NCBI GenBank assembly: GCA_009773765.1 | Contig: WTWZ01000024.1 | Coordinates: 1-64,000, forward strand | Reading direction: 5' to 3' | DNA length: 64,000 nt | Origin: Prolixibacteraceae bacterium | GTDB lineage: Bacteria > Bacteroidota > Bacteroidia > Bacteroidales > Prolixibacteraceae | In this document: piece after piece, positions 7,811-17,194 of the stretch | Layout of the letters: the number at the start of each line of letters is the position of its first letter | How positions within the stretch are numbered: position 1 is the first letter of the stretch | Notes under the pieces: generated by a model | The model's input: the letters and a program-made list of their open reading frames with translations, nothing else | Databases searched by the model: none | What the model was told of the DNA's origin: nothing | Program-made: the position numbers and the translations under genes

Positions 7811-8078
7811 TAGTTGATACATGTGTTTTTATTAAGGCATTTCGTAACGATTTACAAGCGAAGAATGATCTGAAAAAAATACAGGGAAATATTGCATATT
7901 CTGTAATTACTCAACAGTTGCTGTTCAGTTAATGTTGAAATACATTTCTGGTCAGAAAATTATTTCTGTTCCTGATTGTTTGATAGCAGCATCCTCGCTT
8001 GTAACAGGGCTTCCCTTATTGACATATAATAAAAAGGATTTTGAATCTGCCCATTTGGTATGGCTTGATTTGAACTGA
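7801..8078 (+). pseudogene. Decayed VapC PIN-domain toxin
   Basis: N-terminal fragment LVIVDTCVFIKAFRND ... AYSVITQQLLFS (stop at 7930-7932) carries the first PIN aspartate. In the -1 frame from 7929 the C-terminal part reads LMLKYISGQKIISVPDCLIA then ASSLVTGLPLLTYNKKDFE, the second conserved acidic patch and TxNxKDF signature. The middle ~50-60 residues expected in a VapC ribonuclease are missing, so there is an internal deletion plus frameshift. The toxin is dead; its antitoxin is also frameshifted. Confidence 0.7.
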
Positions 8079-8110
8079 ACACTGAACTCAAAACTGTTTC
8101 TATCTTTCCC

Positions 8111-8118
8111 TATATTTG
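8111..8118 (+). promoter_or_regulatory. -7 promoter element for the M48 peptidase-cinA operon
   Basis: TATATTTG is a perfect TAnnTTTG match, 22 bp upstream of the ATG at 8141. Confidence 0.5.
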
Positions 8119-8140
8119 TCCCCTCATTTAAAAATGGATT

Positions 8141-9382
8141 ATGCACGAAATACTTTTCTGGATTATTATAGGAATTATTATTGTTGATTTTATTTTTGAA
8201 AAATACCTTGACTACCTGAATACCAAAACCATGAGTGAGGTTTTACCAGATGAGTTGAAAGGAATTTACGACGAGGAAAAATACCGCAAACAACAAGCGT
8301 ACCAACGCGAAAATCAGCGTTTTGGCCTGCTTACCAGCAGTTTCAGTTTTGCGTTAACACTGGCCATGTTTTTATTCTTTGGTTTTGCATTTGTTGATAA
8401 CCTGGTGTGGGGATTTACTGAAAATGCAATTGTTGCGGCGCTCTTTTTCTTTGGTTTAATTATGTTTGCATCCGATTTGATAAATATGCCTTTTTCAATT
8501 TACGATACGTTTGTTATCGAGGAAAAATATGGGTTTAATAAAACCACTCCCAAAACCTTCGCGTTCGATTCGATAAAAGGCTGGCTGCTGGGCGCAGTAA
8601 TTGGTGGAGGTTTGCTGGCGCTGGTTATTTTCATTTATCAGAAAACGCAAAATATGTTCTGGATTTACGCGTGGATACTGATTTCGGTTTTTACCATTTT
8701 CATGGCCATGTTTTATTCCAATCTCATTGTACCGCTGTTTAACAGACAAACTCCGCTTGAGGAGGGCGAACTGCGTGATGCAATTAAAAACTTTGCCGAT
8801 AAGGTGGGCTTTAAACTCGACAATATTTTCGTTATAAACGGTTCAAAGCGTTCAACAAAAGCAAATGCCTATTTTACCGGATTTGGCGCCAAAAAGCGAA
8901 TTGTGCTCTACGATACTTTAATAAATGACATGGAAACCGATGAACTGGTGGCTGTTTTGGCACACGAAATCGGTCACTACAAAAAGAAACACGTAATTCA
9001 GGGATTGCTGATTTCGCTGGTTCAAACCGGAATTGTACTGTTTATTTTTTCATTGCTCATTAACAATGCAAACCTGAGTAAAGCGCTGGGCGTTGATGTC
9101 CCCAATTTTCACATCGGCCTGGTAGCTTTCGGAATTTTGTACTCCCCGGTTTCTTTTGTAATAGGTATTTTTATGAACCTGATTTCGCGAAAAAACGAAT
9201 TTCAGGCCGATGAATTTGCAGCAGTAAATTTTAAACCGGAAGCTTTGGCAATGGCGCTGAAAAAACTTTCAGTAAAGAACCTGAGCAATTTAACACCGCA
9301 CAAAACCTACGTTTTTTTCCACTATTCACATCCCACACTTTTACAAAGGTTAGCACATCTCAAAAAATTTGAAAAGAAATGA
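8141..9382 (+). CDS. M48 family membrane metalloprotease, Ste24/CAAX protease 1-like
   Basis: 413 residues. An N-terminal membrane helix, a long loop, further helices (~65-210), then the zinc motif HEIGHYKKKH (~residue 275; HExxH) and the third ligand in the NEFQADEFA segment (~350, the second Glu), arranged as in Ste24p and bacterial homologues. Ste24 enzymes form a large intramembrane barrel; bacterial members are quality-control proteases, and CAAX processing is not expected here. The stop overlaps the cinA ATG by 4 bp, so the two are coupled. Full length for the family. Confidence 0.9.
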   Translation: MHEILFWIIIGIIIVDFIFEKYLDYLNTKTMSEVLPDELKGIYDEEKYRKQQAYQRENQRFGLLTSSFSFALTLAMFLFFGFAFVDNLVWGFTENAIVAALFFFGLIMFASDLINMPFSIYDTFVIEEKYGFNKTTPKTFAFDSIKGWLLGAVIGGGLLALVIFIYQKTQNMFWIYAWILISVFTIFMAMFYSNLIVPLFNRQTPLEEGELRDAIKNFADKVGFKLDNIFVINGSKRSTKANAYFTGFGAKKRIVLYDTLINDMETDELVAVLAHEIGHYKKKHVIQGLLISLVQTGIVLFIFSLLINNANLSKALGVDVPNFHIGLVAFGILYSPVSFVIGIFMNLISRKNEFQADEFAAVNFKPEALAMALKKLSVKNLSNLTPHKTYVFFHYSHPTLLQRLAHLKKFEKK

Positions 9383-10626
9383 AAGCAGAAATAATTACCA
9401 TTGGCGATGAAATTCTGATTGGCCAGATTATCGATACCAACTCGGCATGGATTGCTGAACAGTTTAACCAGAGTGGCATTGAAATTTACCAGATTACATC
9501 GGTTCACGATAATCACCAACATATCTTGGAAGCCTTAAAAAAAGCAGAAGAAAAAGTGGATTTGGTGATTATGACCGGCGGTTTGGGGCCTACCAAAGAC
9601 GACATTACCAAATATGCGCTTTGCGATTATTTCAATACAAAACTGGTGTTTCACCAGCCAACGTTCGAGCATATCAAAACGAGGTTTACCAAACTTAATA
9701 TCGATGTAAACAAACTCAACCGCGATCAGGCGTTGGTGCCCGAAAGTTGCACAGTTTTGTTCAATAAGGCGGGCACTGCGCCCGGTTTATGGTTCGAGAA
9801 AAAGGATACTTATTTCGTTTCGCTGCCAGGCGTACCCTTCGAAATGAAATATCTTGTCGAAAGTGAAATCCTTCCACGGATGCGCGCAACCGGAAAAGTA
9901 AATGCTATTTATCACAAAACAGTTTTAACCCAGGGCCTTCCAGAGTCGATGCTGGCCATGAAACTGGAGGAGTGGGAAGATTCGTTGCCACAAAATATCA
10001 AATTAGCATATTTACCCAGCCCGATGGCAGTGCGATTACGTTTATCGGCAACCGGAAACAATGAAAACGATTTGCGGGTTTTGGTGGAAGCTGAAATTGA
10101 AAAACTCCAAAAAATCATTCCCGACTATATTTATGGCTACAATAGCGAAACCATGACCGAAGTAATTGGCCAAATGTTAAAAAACAAAGGAAAAACACTG
10201 GCAGTGGCCGAAAGCTGTACCGGTGGCTACATCTCTCATTTAATTACATCGGTCCCAGGTTGTTCAGATTTTTACAAAGGTTCTGTTACTGCATATTCAA
10301 ACGACATAAAGGAAAAAATTATTGGGGTGAAAAGCAGTACGCTTATTAAATATGGAGCTGTAAGTGAAGATGTTGCAAAGGAAATGGCCATTGGCGCCAT
10401 GCAGGTTTTAAATGCTGATTTTGCTTTGGCAACTACCGGAATTGCCGGTCCCGGTGGCGGAACGTCTGAAAAACCCGTTGGCACTGTCTGGCTGGCGGTA
10501 GCATCAAAGAATGGTGTTACTGCTCAAAAATATGTATTCGGCGACAACCGGGAAAGAAATATTTCACGTTCATCGCAAACCGCGCTTCAAATGTTGCGAA
10601 GGGTAGTTTTAAAAGAACTTCAATAA
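9379..10626 (+). CDS. cinA: CinA: nicotinamide mononucleotide deamidase / competence-damage protein
   Basis: 415 residues with both domains: N-terminal MoaB/MoeA-like (COG1058) domain starting AEIITIGDEILIGQIIDTN and containing MTGGLGPTKDD, and a C-terminal amidase domain (AESCTGGYISHLITSVPGCS near residue 278, TGIAGPGGGT near 350). The C-terminal domain deamidates NMN to nicotinic acid mononucleotide in NAD recycling; the N-terminal domain has been linked to ADP-ribose pyrophosphatase activity in some CinA proteins. Translationally coupled (ATGA) to the M48 gene upstream. Confidence 0.95.
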   Translation: MKAEIITIGDEILIGQIIDTNSAWIAEQFNQSGIEIYQITSVHDNHQHILEALKKAEEKVDLVIMTGGLGPTKDDITKYALCDYFNTKLVFHQPTFEHIKTRFTKLNIDVNKLNRDQALVPESCTVLFNKAGTAPGLWFEKKDTYFVSLPGVPFEMKYLVESEILPRMRATGKVNAIYHKTVLTQGLPESMLAMKLEEWEDSLPQNIKLAYLPSPMAVRLRLSATGNNENDLRVLVEAEIEKLQKIIPDYIYGYNSETMTEVIGQMLKNKGKTLAVAESCTGGYISHLITSVPGCSDFYKGSVTAYSNDIKEKIIGVKSSTLIKYGAVSEDVAKEMAIGAMQVLNADFALATTGIAGPGGGTSEKPVGTVWLAVASKNGVTAQKYVFGDNRERNISRSSQTALQMLRRVVLKELQ

Positions 10627-10696
10627 AATAAGGTCAGTAAAAATCAGGTTTTCACATTTTTAACAAATACTTTCCAGTTAACAAATGCTATTCATT

Positions 10697-10704
10697 TAAC
10701 TTTG
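10697..10704 (+). promoter_or_regulatory. -7 promoter element for the AsmA-like gene
   Basis: TAACTTTG fits TAnnTTTG and lies 25 bp before the ATG at 10730. It supports the ATG over the in-frame TTG at 10721. Confidence 0.55.
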
Positions 10705-10729
10705 CCTTTTCAAAGAAAAATTGAAAACA

Positions 10730-13255
10730 ATGAAAAAAGTTGGTGCCGTATTTTTAATTGTATTCGTTCTAATTTTTGGGGTATTAGTTGCCGTACCTCT
10801 TTTTTTCAAACAGGCGTTGCTCGAAAAAACAAAAACAACCTTAAATAATCAGGTAAATGCCAAAGTTGAATTCGATGGGTTTAAACTTTCCCTGTTCCGG
10901 GGTTTTCCAAAAGTAACGCTCGAATTGCAAAAGTTAACAATCACCGGACAAGCTGAATTTCAATACGATACATTGGTTGCAATTGAAAATGTCAGGGCAA
11001 AAATGAGCCTGATATCGTTGTTTAAAAATTCCGGAAGAAGCATAGAAGAAATCAATTTGGTTCGGCCAGTACTGAAATTTATTGTTGGTAAAACCGGGAA
11101 TGTAAACTGGGATATTGTAAAAGAAAAAGTTCAGGATGCAGAAGAAAAAGGTTCAACCGCGTTTGCAGGTGCTCAGGAACCATTTAAACTTCAGTTGGAA
11201 AAAATAGATGTAAAAAATGGGGCATTAATTTATGAAGACAGGGAGATAAACATGATTAATATTTTTGAAAATATTAATATAGACGTGAATGGAAAAATGT
11301 ACGGAACATCGACAGAATTACAAGTTGCTGGTAAATCAGACAGTTATTCTCTCGATTATGACAGTGTGAGGTACATTTCGAAGGTTTCACTCGAAACGGT
11401 TACCCTCCTCAAAGTTGATTTCGATAAAATGGATATCACAATTATCGAAAATGAACTGCTGGTCAACCGTTTGCCTATGGAAGTAACAGGGTTAATAAAA
11501 ATGCCTTCCGACAGCACTTATTTCGATTTAGAACTTAAAACAAAAGATTCGGGTTTTGAAAACTTTCTGGCGCTGGTGCCCCCTGGTTACGGGGAACACC
11601 TGAAAAAAGTGAAGACCAGCGGGACAGCAACAATTTCGGGAACAGTAAAGGGTTTATATTTTGAAGAAATTTATCCTGCATTCGATTTAAAAATTGATGT
11701 TGCCAACGGAAATTTTAAATACACCGATTTGCCCGAAGAGATTAAAAATATTAAAGCCGATATTACAGTTAAAAAACCGGAAGGCATTTTAGATTCAACC
11801 GAAGTATGGATAAGAAATGCTCATGCCCAAATAAAAAATAATCCGGTTGATTTAACACTGAAACTGAACCATTTGCTTTCCGACCCGTACTTTGATGGCG
11901 CTTTTGTTGGAACAATCAATTTCGATCAGTTAAAAGACGCCCTCCCGCTTGATAGTGTTAACATTTCTGGGACAATTGATGCCAATCTGTTTGTGAAAGG
12001 AAATTATTCGTCAATCGAAAAAGAAGAGTATGACAAAATTAAATCGGACGGAATTGTATTGCTTGATAATTTTTTATACGATTCGCCCGATTTCACGCAG
12101 AGGATTGTGGCGCCGAGCGGTAAACTCGATTTTTCGCCACAAAATGTAACCCTTTCGCAACTGGTTGTGAAAGTGGGGCAGAGCGATTTTAATTTGACCG
12201 GTAAAGTGTTTAACTACCTGAATTACATATTTAAAGACGGTATTTTAAAGGGCGATTTGCAACTTACATCGTCATTTGTAAACATAAACGAATTGTTGCG
12301 TTTACAGAAGAAGAATGAAAATCCTGCCAACGTAAATAAAAATGTTGCAGAACCACCTACCGGTTCAAATGTTGCAGAATCGCAGGAAAAACTGGTTTTT
12401 GATATTCCCAAAAACATAGATATTACTTTCAGGACGGATATTGATAAAGCCGTTTTTGATAAACTTCCATTGTCGGAAATTACAGGTTTAATCATCGCAA
12501 AAAACGGAAAACTGATATTGAACGGATTGAACATGAATACCCTTGATGGCGGATTAAAATTAACAGGTTCGTATGAAAACACACCTCAAAATCAGCCATT
12601 GGTTGATTTTGGTTTCGAAATTATCCGTTTCGATATTCCGGTAGCATTTCAGTCACTGTCCGGGTTTCAGAAAATGGCGCCCATTGCCGGGCAAAGTCAG
12701 GGCAAATTCAGCACTAACATGAAAATGAATGGCCAGTTGACCCCAGATTTCAAAATAATACCTTCTTCGGTTGTCGGCACGGGACTTTTAAACACCGAAA
12801 ACCTCCGGATAATTAATTCATCGGTTTTCAATCAACTGAAAGGAATCTTGATGCCTGAAAAATTACAAAATGTGGAAATTGAAGATTTTACTGCCAATTT
12901 TACCATTGTCAACGGAAACATCGGGCTGAAACCATTTAAAACAAAAGTTGCAGGGCAGGAAACCACGGTTTTGGGAACGTTAAGCGCCGAGAATTTGCTT
13001 AATCTGCGCCTCGATTTTAATGTGAACCGCAATGCGTTTGGGCCCGATATTCAAAATGTTTTAAGCGTAATTCCGGGGAATAAAAGTATTACAATGGTTC
13101 CGGCCGGAGTAAATATCAGCGGTCCGGTGAACAAACCCGAAGTAAAGGTTGATTTGTCGGAAGCCCGCAAAACCATTGCCAACGCTGCAAAGGACGGAAT
13201 TCAGGATTCAGCGAAAAAACTGGGCAAAGAACTTCAGAAACTTTTTGGGAAATAG
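10730..13255 (+). CDS. AsmA-like inner-membrane-anchored protein
   Basis: 841 residues from the ATG at 10730, three codons inside a longer frame that would need TTG. One N-terminal membrane helix (KKVGAVFLIVFVLIFGVLVA) is followed by a very long beta-rich periplasmic domain with the repeated LTG/DGxL patterns of AsmA, and a C-terminal AsmA_2-like part ending in the NISGPVNKPEVKVDL motif. AsmA/TamB/YhdP proteins are bridge-like lipid carriers or outer-membrane biogenesis factors; this role is inferred from the family. Single gene. Length is typical of Bacteroidota AsmA-like proteins. Confidence 0.85.
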   Translation: MKKVGAVFLIVFVLIFGVLVAVPLFFKQALLEKTKTTLNNQVNAKVEFDGFKLSLFRGFPKVTLELQKLTITGQAEFQYDTLVAIENVRAKMSLISLFKNSGRSIEEINLVRPVLKFIVGKTGNVNWDIVKEKVQDAEEKGSTAFAGAQEPFKLQLEKIDVKNGALIYEDREINMINIFENINIDVNGKMYGTSTELQVAGKSDSYSLDYDSVRYISKVSLETVTLLKVDFDKMDITIIENELLVNRLPMEVTGLIKMPSDSTYFDLELKTKDSGFENFLALVPPGYGEHLKKVKTSGTATISGTVKGLYFEEIYPAFDLKIDVANGNFKYTDLPEEIKNIKADITVKKPEGILDSTEVWIRNAHAQIKNNPVDLTLKLNHLLSDPYFDGAFVGTINFDQLKDALPLDSVNISGTIDANLFVKGNYSSIEKEEYDKIKSDGIVLLDNFLYDSPDFTQRIVAPSGKLDFSPQNVTLSQLVVKVGQSDFNLTGKVFNYLNYIFKDGILKGDLQLTSSFVNINELLRLQKKNENPANVNKNVAEPPTGSNVAESQEKLVFDIPKNIDITFRTDIDKAVFDKLPLSEITGLIIAKNGKLILNGLNMNTLDGGLKLTGSYENTPQNQPLVDFGFEIIRFDIPVAFQSLSGFQKMAPIAGQSQGKFSTNMKMNGQLTPDFKIIPSSVVGTGLLNTENLRIINSSVFNQLKGILMPEKLQNVEIEDFTANFTIVNGNIGLKPFKTKVAGQETTVLGTLSAENLLNLRLDFNVNRNAFGPDIQNVLSVIPGNKSITMVPAGVNISGPVNKPEVKVDLSEARKTIANAAKDGIQDSAKKLGKELQKLFGK

Positions 13256-13372
13256 AAATTCATGACACAAAACAGTTTTTCTGCCTTGCTTTCGTATCAT
13301 TTTTTTGAATTTTAATTGCTACTTTGCACCGTGTTCAAAGCAAAAAAACCAACTTGTATAAAAAATCTTCCA

Positions 13373-14176
13373 ATGCAAAATAAAGTAGTTGTTATAACCG
13401 GGGCATCGTCGGGAATCGGGAAAGCGCTGGCCGAAAAATATGCGTCCGAAGGCTGGAACCTGGCGCTTGCTGCCCGAAGAATTGTACAGTTACAGGAAAT
13501 AGAAAAACAATTTCCACAAGTCGAGGTACTTTCTGTTAAAACAGATGTCACCATAGAATCGGATTGTAAAAACCTGATTGACAAAACCCTTGAAAAATTT
13601 GGCCGGATAGATGTTTTAATCAACAATGCTGGTATTTCCATGCGTGCTGTACTCGAAAATCTCGATTTGGAAGTAATCAGAAAAGTAATGGAAGTTAATT
13701 TCTGGGGAACAGTTTATTGCACAAAATACGCGCTGCCCTGGTTGCTTAATTCGAAGGGTTCGCTGGTTGGGGTAATTTCGGTTGGCGGTTATGTAGGTTT
13801 GCCGGGACGTTCGGGCTATTCTGCTTCGAAATTTGCCATGCGCGGTTTCCTCGATTCAATAAGGGTCGAAAACCGGAGATCGGGATTACATGTGTTAATT
13901 GCAGCTCCGGGTTTTACAACTTCCGAAATAAGGAAACATGCGCTGGTGGCCGATGGCAGTCAGCAGGGAGAAACACCCCGTGACGAAAATAAAATGATGT
14001 CGGCTGAAGAGTGTGCCCGTCATATTTACAGGGCGGTTAAAAGCAGGCAACGTAAAGTAATTCTCACATTTATTCAGGGAAAGGTTACTGTGTTTGTAGC
14101 TAAGTTGTGGGCCGATTTGATTGACGGGTTTATTTACAGAACATTTGCCAAAGAACCTGACTCCCCGCTTAAATAA
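13373..14176 (+). CDS. Short-chain dehydrogenase/reductase (SDR)
   Basis: 267 residues from ATG 13373; the longer frame from TTG 13316 would add a non-homologous tail. Classical SDR: nucleotide-binding TGASSGIGKA (~9-18), NNAGIS (~84), catalytic Ser in VISVGGYVG, Tyr-x-x-x-Lys in YSASKFAMRG (~150). It ends with a hydrophobic/amphipathic C-terminal segment, as in the DHRS7/RDH-like group that acts on lipophilic alcohols or ketones. The actual substrate cannot be read from sequence. Confidence 0.88.
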   Translation: MQNKVVVITGASSGIGKALAEKYASEGWNLALAARRIVQLQEIEKQFPQVEVLSVKTDVTIESDCKNLIDKTLEKFGRIDVLINNAGISMRAVLENLDLEVIRKVMEVNFWGTVYCTKYALPWLLNSKGSLVGVISVGGYVGLPGRSGYSASKFAMRGFLDSIRVENRRSGLHVLIAAPGFTTSEIRKHALVADGSQQGETPRDENKMMSAEECARHIYRAVKSRQRKVILTFIQGKVTVFVAKLWADLIDGFIYRTFAKEPDSPLK

Positions 14177-14276
14177 ATACATTTACATTTTAACTTTATT
14201 ACATTGAACACTTTAACCAATTTAGCAAATTATCAATTTAACATTTTTCAGTTTTATAATTTAACCAATTTTAGTT

Positions 14277-14810
14277 ATGGAAGAATTATCAGTAGGATCA
14301 AGAGTTGATCATCCTCGTTATGGCGAAGGAATTGTAAGTAAAAACAACTTGACCGCGTATGAAATTTTCTTTGAACGTGGCGGAAAAATGGAGATAACCA
14401 AAAGAAATACGGATTTAAGCGTATTAACAAAAAATGAGGGCGCCCCAAAAAGCGGGATTTCAATTCACGAAATTGAAAAGGTGATGAGTTATGTTTTGGA
14501 TAAATACGCATCACTTAACGAGGTAGTGCCGCTTGGCGAAAAATGGGTGGGGGGTACAATGTTGCTGCAACCTGCAAACAAGAGTTTACAGCCCAAGGAA
14601 ATCCCTGTTGAAGTTTTCTTTCACAAAATAGTAATGCTTCGCGACAGGTTGCGGGTTTTGGAGCAAAACATTAATAGCCACAGTATTTTAACCGATGAGG
14701 AAAAGGTTGATTTACAACAATACATTACACGGATTTATGGTTCGCTGACCACTTTTAATATTTTGTTTTCAGAAAAGGAACACTACTTTGTGGGTGCAAA
14801 AACGAAATAA
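14277..14810 (+). CDS. Conserved Bacteroidota protein with N-terminal PcrA-tail/Tudor-like fold
   Basis: 177 residues, function unknown. Residues 5-50 (VGSRVDHPRYGEGIVSKNNL then YEIFFERGGKMEI) have the pattern V.H.r(Y/F)GeG.V......... I.F...G seen at the C-terminus of PcrA/UvrD helicases (compare 52818-55139 here, where residues MTVEHQRFGEGKVLKIEGE do the same). That small beta-barrel binds RNA polymerase or nucleic acid in PcrA. The remaining 120 residues are helical with no known motif. A link to transcription or repair is only inference. Confidence 0.7.
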   Translation: MEELSVGSRVDHPRYGEGIVSKNNLTAYEIFFERGGKMEITKRNTDLSVLTKNEGAPKSGISIHEIEKVMSYVLDKYASLNEVVPLGEKWVGGTMLLQPANKSLQPKEIPVEVFFHKIVMLRDRLRVLEQNINSHSILTDEEKVDLQQYITRIYGSLTTFNILFSEKEHYFVGAKTK

Positions 14811-14821
14811 AAAATAATTTT

Positions 14822-14890
14822 ATGAAAACCTTTTCCATTTTCCTCACTTTATTTCATAACTGGTTGAAAGCCATGAAATTTGTGGAATAA
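14822..14890 (+). CDS. Possible 22-residue leader peptide before NUDIX gene
   Basis: ATG 14822 opens a 22-codon frame (MKTFSIFLTLFHNWLKAMKF VE) whose TAA is immediately followed by the ATG of the NUDIX gene with zero gap. The spacing suits translational coupling, and the peptide is hydrophobic and basic. It could equally be chance, because such short frames are common. Confidence 0.25.
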   Translation: MKTFSIFLTLFHNWLKAMKFVE

Positions 14891-15415
14891 ATGAAAAATA
14901 CACATCCGTTAAAAGTTTTAAAGTTTTGTCCGAAGTGTGGTTCTCCTGATTTTAATATTGCAGGCGAACGGTCCCTGAAATGCCAGTCATGCGGATTTCA
15001 TTTATATGTAAATGCTTCGGCGGCTGTAGCAGCGCTGGTTACCGATGGTAATGGCAGGTTGATGATGGTTAAACGCGGTATTGAACCCAATTACGGAAAA
15101 CTGGATTTGCCCGGCGGTTTTGTAGATCATCACGAATCGGTTGAGGATGCTGTGAAACGCGAACTTATTGAGGAACTTGGAATGAAAGTAATTTCAATGA
15201 AATACATCAGTTCTGCCCCAAATGAATATATTTTTTCCGGGTTCAGTGTTTTTACAATCGATTTGGCATTCGAAGTAATTCCTGATTCAATAAATAATTT
15301 AAAACCGATGGATGATATTATGGATTATAAATTTTATGCAGAGGGTGAATTCAATTACGATGATATTCCCGCTCCATCAATTAAACAGTTTGTAATTAAT
15401 TTTTTCAACAGATGA
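14891..15415 (+). CDS. NUDIX hydrolase with N-terminal zinc ribbon
   Basis: 174 residues. An N-terminal zinc ribbon (FCPKCGSP ... LKCQSCGFHLY, CxxC-x~15-CxxC) is followed by a NUDIX domain with box GGFVDHHESVEDAVKRELIE (~77-96) and ELGM. The zinc ribbon plus NUDIX order is that of NudC/YfcD-like enzymes, which act on NAD(H) or dinucleotide-type substrates; this protein is shorter than E. coli NudC (~257) and lacks its N-terminal domain. Overlaps the aminopeptidase gene by 4 bp (ATGA), so the two are co-translated. Confidence 0.85.
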   Translation: MKNTHPLKVLKFCPKCGSPDFNIAGERSLKCQSCGFHLYVNASAAVAALVTDGNGRLMMVKRGIEPNYGKLDLPGGFVDHHESVEDAVKRELIEELGMKVISMKYISSAPNEYIFSGFSVFTIDLAFEVIPDSINNLKPMDDIMDYKFYAEGEFNYDDIPAPSIKQFVINFFNR

Positions 15416-17193
15416 GTGTTATTCAGCAGCGGGTGTCCGCTCTCAGGGCAGAAATGCAAAACCTGGATTTGGATGTCTGGTTTATTTCCGGGACCGATCC
15501 GCATCATAATGAATATTTGCCTTCGAAATGGAAAACCCGCGAATACATCTCAGGTTTTAAGGGTTCATACGGTACGGTTGTTATAACCAGAACAAAATCT
15601 GGTTTATGGACGGATACACGATATTTTATTCAGGCCGAAGAGCAGTTGAAGGGAACTGGGATTGCAATGCACAAACTTCGTGTGCCTGATGCAATCTCCC
15701 CTGAAACCTGGCTGTCAGAAGAATTGAAATCAGGAAGCCGGGTTGGAATTGATGCCCAAACAATTTCGGTTTCAGGTTACAGAAATATTCAGGGAACACT
15801 GGCTAAAAAAGGGATTGAGTTGGTAAATACACCCGATTTGTTTGATGTAATCTGGGAAAAACGCCCCCAAATTCCCACGCATAAAATATTTGAACTGGAA
15901 ACCGTTTTTGCCGGTTATTCACGTGCTGAAAAACAAGTTCAGATATCAGAAAAATTAAAACAGGCGAATACCGATTTTTTGGTGGTTTCCATGCTCGATG
16001 AGTTGGCATGGCTGCATAATTTGCGTGGGTCCGACATCAGTTACAATCCGGTTTTTGTGGGTTTTGGATTGGTTGGTAAAAACGATAATTATCTGTTTGT
16101 CAATCTTTCAAAAATTCCTCCCCATTTACAAGAGGTTCTCGAAAAAGATGGGGTTTGTATTCAGGATTACGATTCGTTTTATGATTTTCTTGCGGTAATA
16201 AAAGATAAAAGAATTATGCTCGACCCTTTAACGGCAAACTTTTCAATTTTCAATTCCTTGTCAGAAAACAACGAAATCAATGAAGCCACTTCTCCCGTAT
16301 CGCATTTAAAAGCCATAAAAAACAACACCGAGTTAAAAGGCTTTCGGGAAGCTATGAAAAAAGATGGGGTTGCTTTGGTTGAATTTCTTTTCTGGCTAAA
16401 ATCGAGCATTGGCAAAACAAAAATCACCGAATATGAAATTGGCAGAAAACTGGCTGAATTCCGTTCGAAGCAAAATAATTTTATGGGTGAGAGTTTTCCC
16501 CCGATTGTGGGATATAAAAGCCATGGCGCAATTGTGCATTTGAATGTTGGCCCTGATGATGCCTTTCCTGTTGAAAATGAAGGGATTCTGCTCTTCGATT
16601 CGGGCGGACAATATTTGGATGGAACAACTGATATTACCCGGACATTTGCGGTTGGCCCGGTTACCGAACAGCAAAAAACGGATTTTACGTTGGTTTTAAA
16701 AGGGATGATTTCTCTTACTTTAGCTGAATTTCCGTTGGGTACAAAAGGATGCCACCTCGATATTCTGGCCCGTAAACCACTTTGGGAAAACGGAATGAAT
16801 TACGGTCACGGCACCGGTCATGGGGTAGGGCATTTTCTGAATGTGCACGAGGGGCCGATGGCAATAAGGCAGGAATTCAATGAACACCGGATTGAACCGG
16901 GAATGGTAATGTCCAACGAACCGGCGTTTTATCGCGAAGGCCAATATGGTATCAGAATCGAAAATATGATGGTTTGTGTAGAAAAGCAAAGCACTGATTT
17001 TGGCCGGTTTCTGGGTTTCGAAACACTTACGGTTTGCCCAATCGATACCACTTTAATTAAACCTGATTTACTAAACAAATGCGAAAAAAACTGGATTAAT
17101 GAATATCACCGGTGGGTAAATGTTGTATTAAAACCATTGCTGAATTCAGAATTGCATAATTTTTTGAACGAGTTAACTGAAGAAATTATTTGA
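15412..17193 (+). CDS. M24 family Xaa-Pro aminopeptidase (aminopeptidase P, long type)
   Basis: 593 residues, the length of the three-domain aminopeptidase P form. Two creatinase-like N-terminal domains (1-300), then the pita-bread M24 domain with metal ligands in FDSGGQYLDGTTDITR (two Asp), GHGTGHGVGHFLNVHEG (His), NEPAFYREGQYGIRIEN (two Glu). C-terminal ~60 residues match the M24_C tail. It removes N-terminal residues preceding proline and needs two divalent metals. No signal peptide, so cytosolic. Coupled to the upstream NUDIX gene. Confidence 0.93.
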   Translation: MSVIQQRVSALRAEMQNLDLDVWFISGTDPHHNEYLPSKWKTREYISGFKGSYGTVVITRTKSGLWTDTRYFIQAEEQLKGTGIAMHKLRVPDAISPETWLSEELKSGSRVGIDAQTISVSGYRNIQGTLAKKGIELVNTPDLFDVIWEKRPQIPTHKIFELETVFAGYSRAEKQVQISEKLKQANTDFLVVSMLDELAWLHNLRGSDISYNPVFVGFGLVGKNDNYLFVNLSKIPPHLQEVLEKDGVCIQDYDSFYDFLAVIKDKRIMLDPLTANFSIFNSLSENNEINEATSPVSHLKAIKNNTELKGFREAMKKDGVALVEFLFWLKSSIGKTKITEYEIGRKLAEFRSKQNNFMGESFPPIVGYKSHGAIVHLNVGPDDAFPVENEGILLFDSGGQYLDGTTDITRTFAVGPVTEQQKTDFTLVLKGMISLTLAEFPLGTKGCHLDILARKPLWENGMNYGHGTGHGVGHFLNVHEGPMAIRQEFNEHRIEPGMVMSNEPAFYREGQYGIRIENMMVCVEKQSTDFGRFLGFETLTVCPIDTTLIKPDLLNKCEKNWINEYHRWVNVVLKPLLNSELHNFLNELTEEII

Positions 17194-17194
17194 T

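Noticed and set aside
10721-10732. TTG at 10721 as AsmA-like start
   Set aside because: ATG at 10730 is nine bases inside, the promoter TAACTTTG is too close for the TTG, and the hydrophobic anchor starts directly after the ATG.
13316-13372. TTG-started 19-residue extension of the SDR
   Set aside because: The extra residues are not SDR-like; the fold starts at MQNKVVVITGASSG from ATG 13373.
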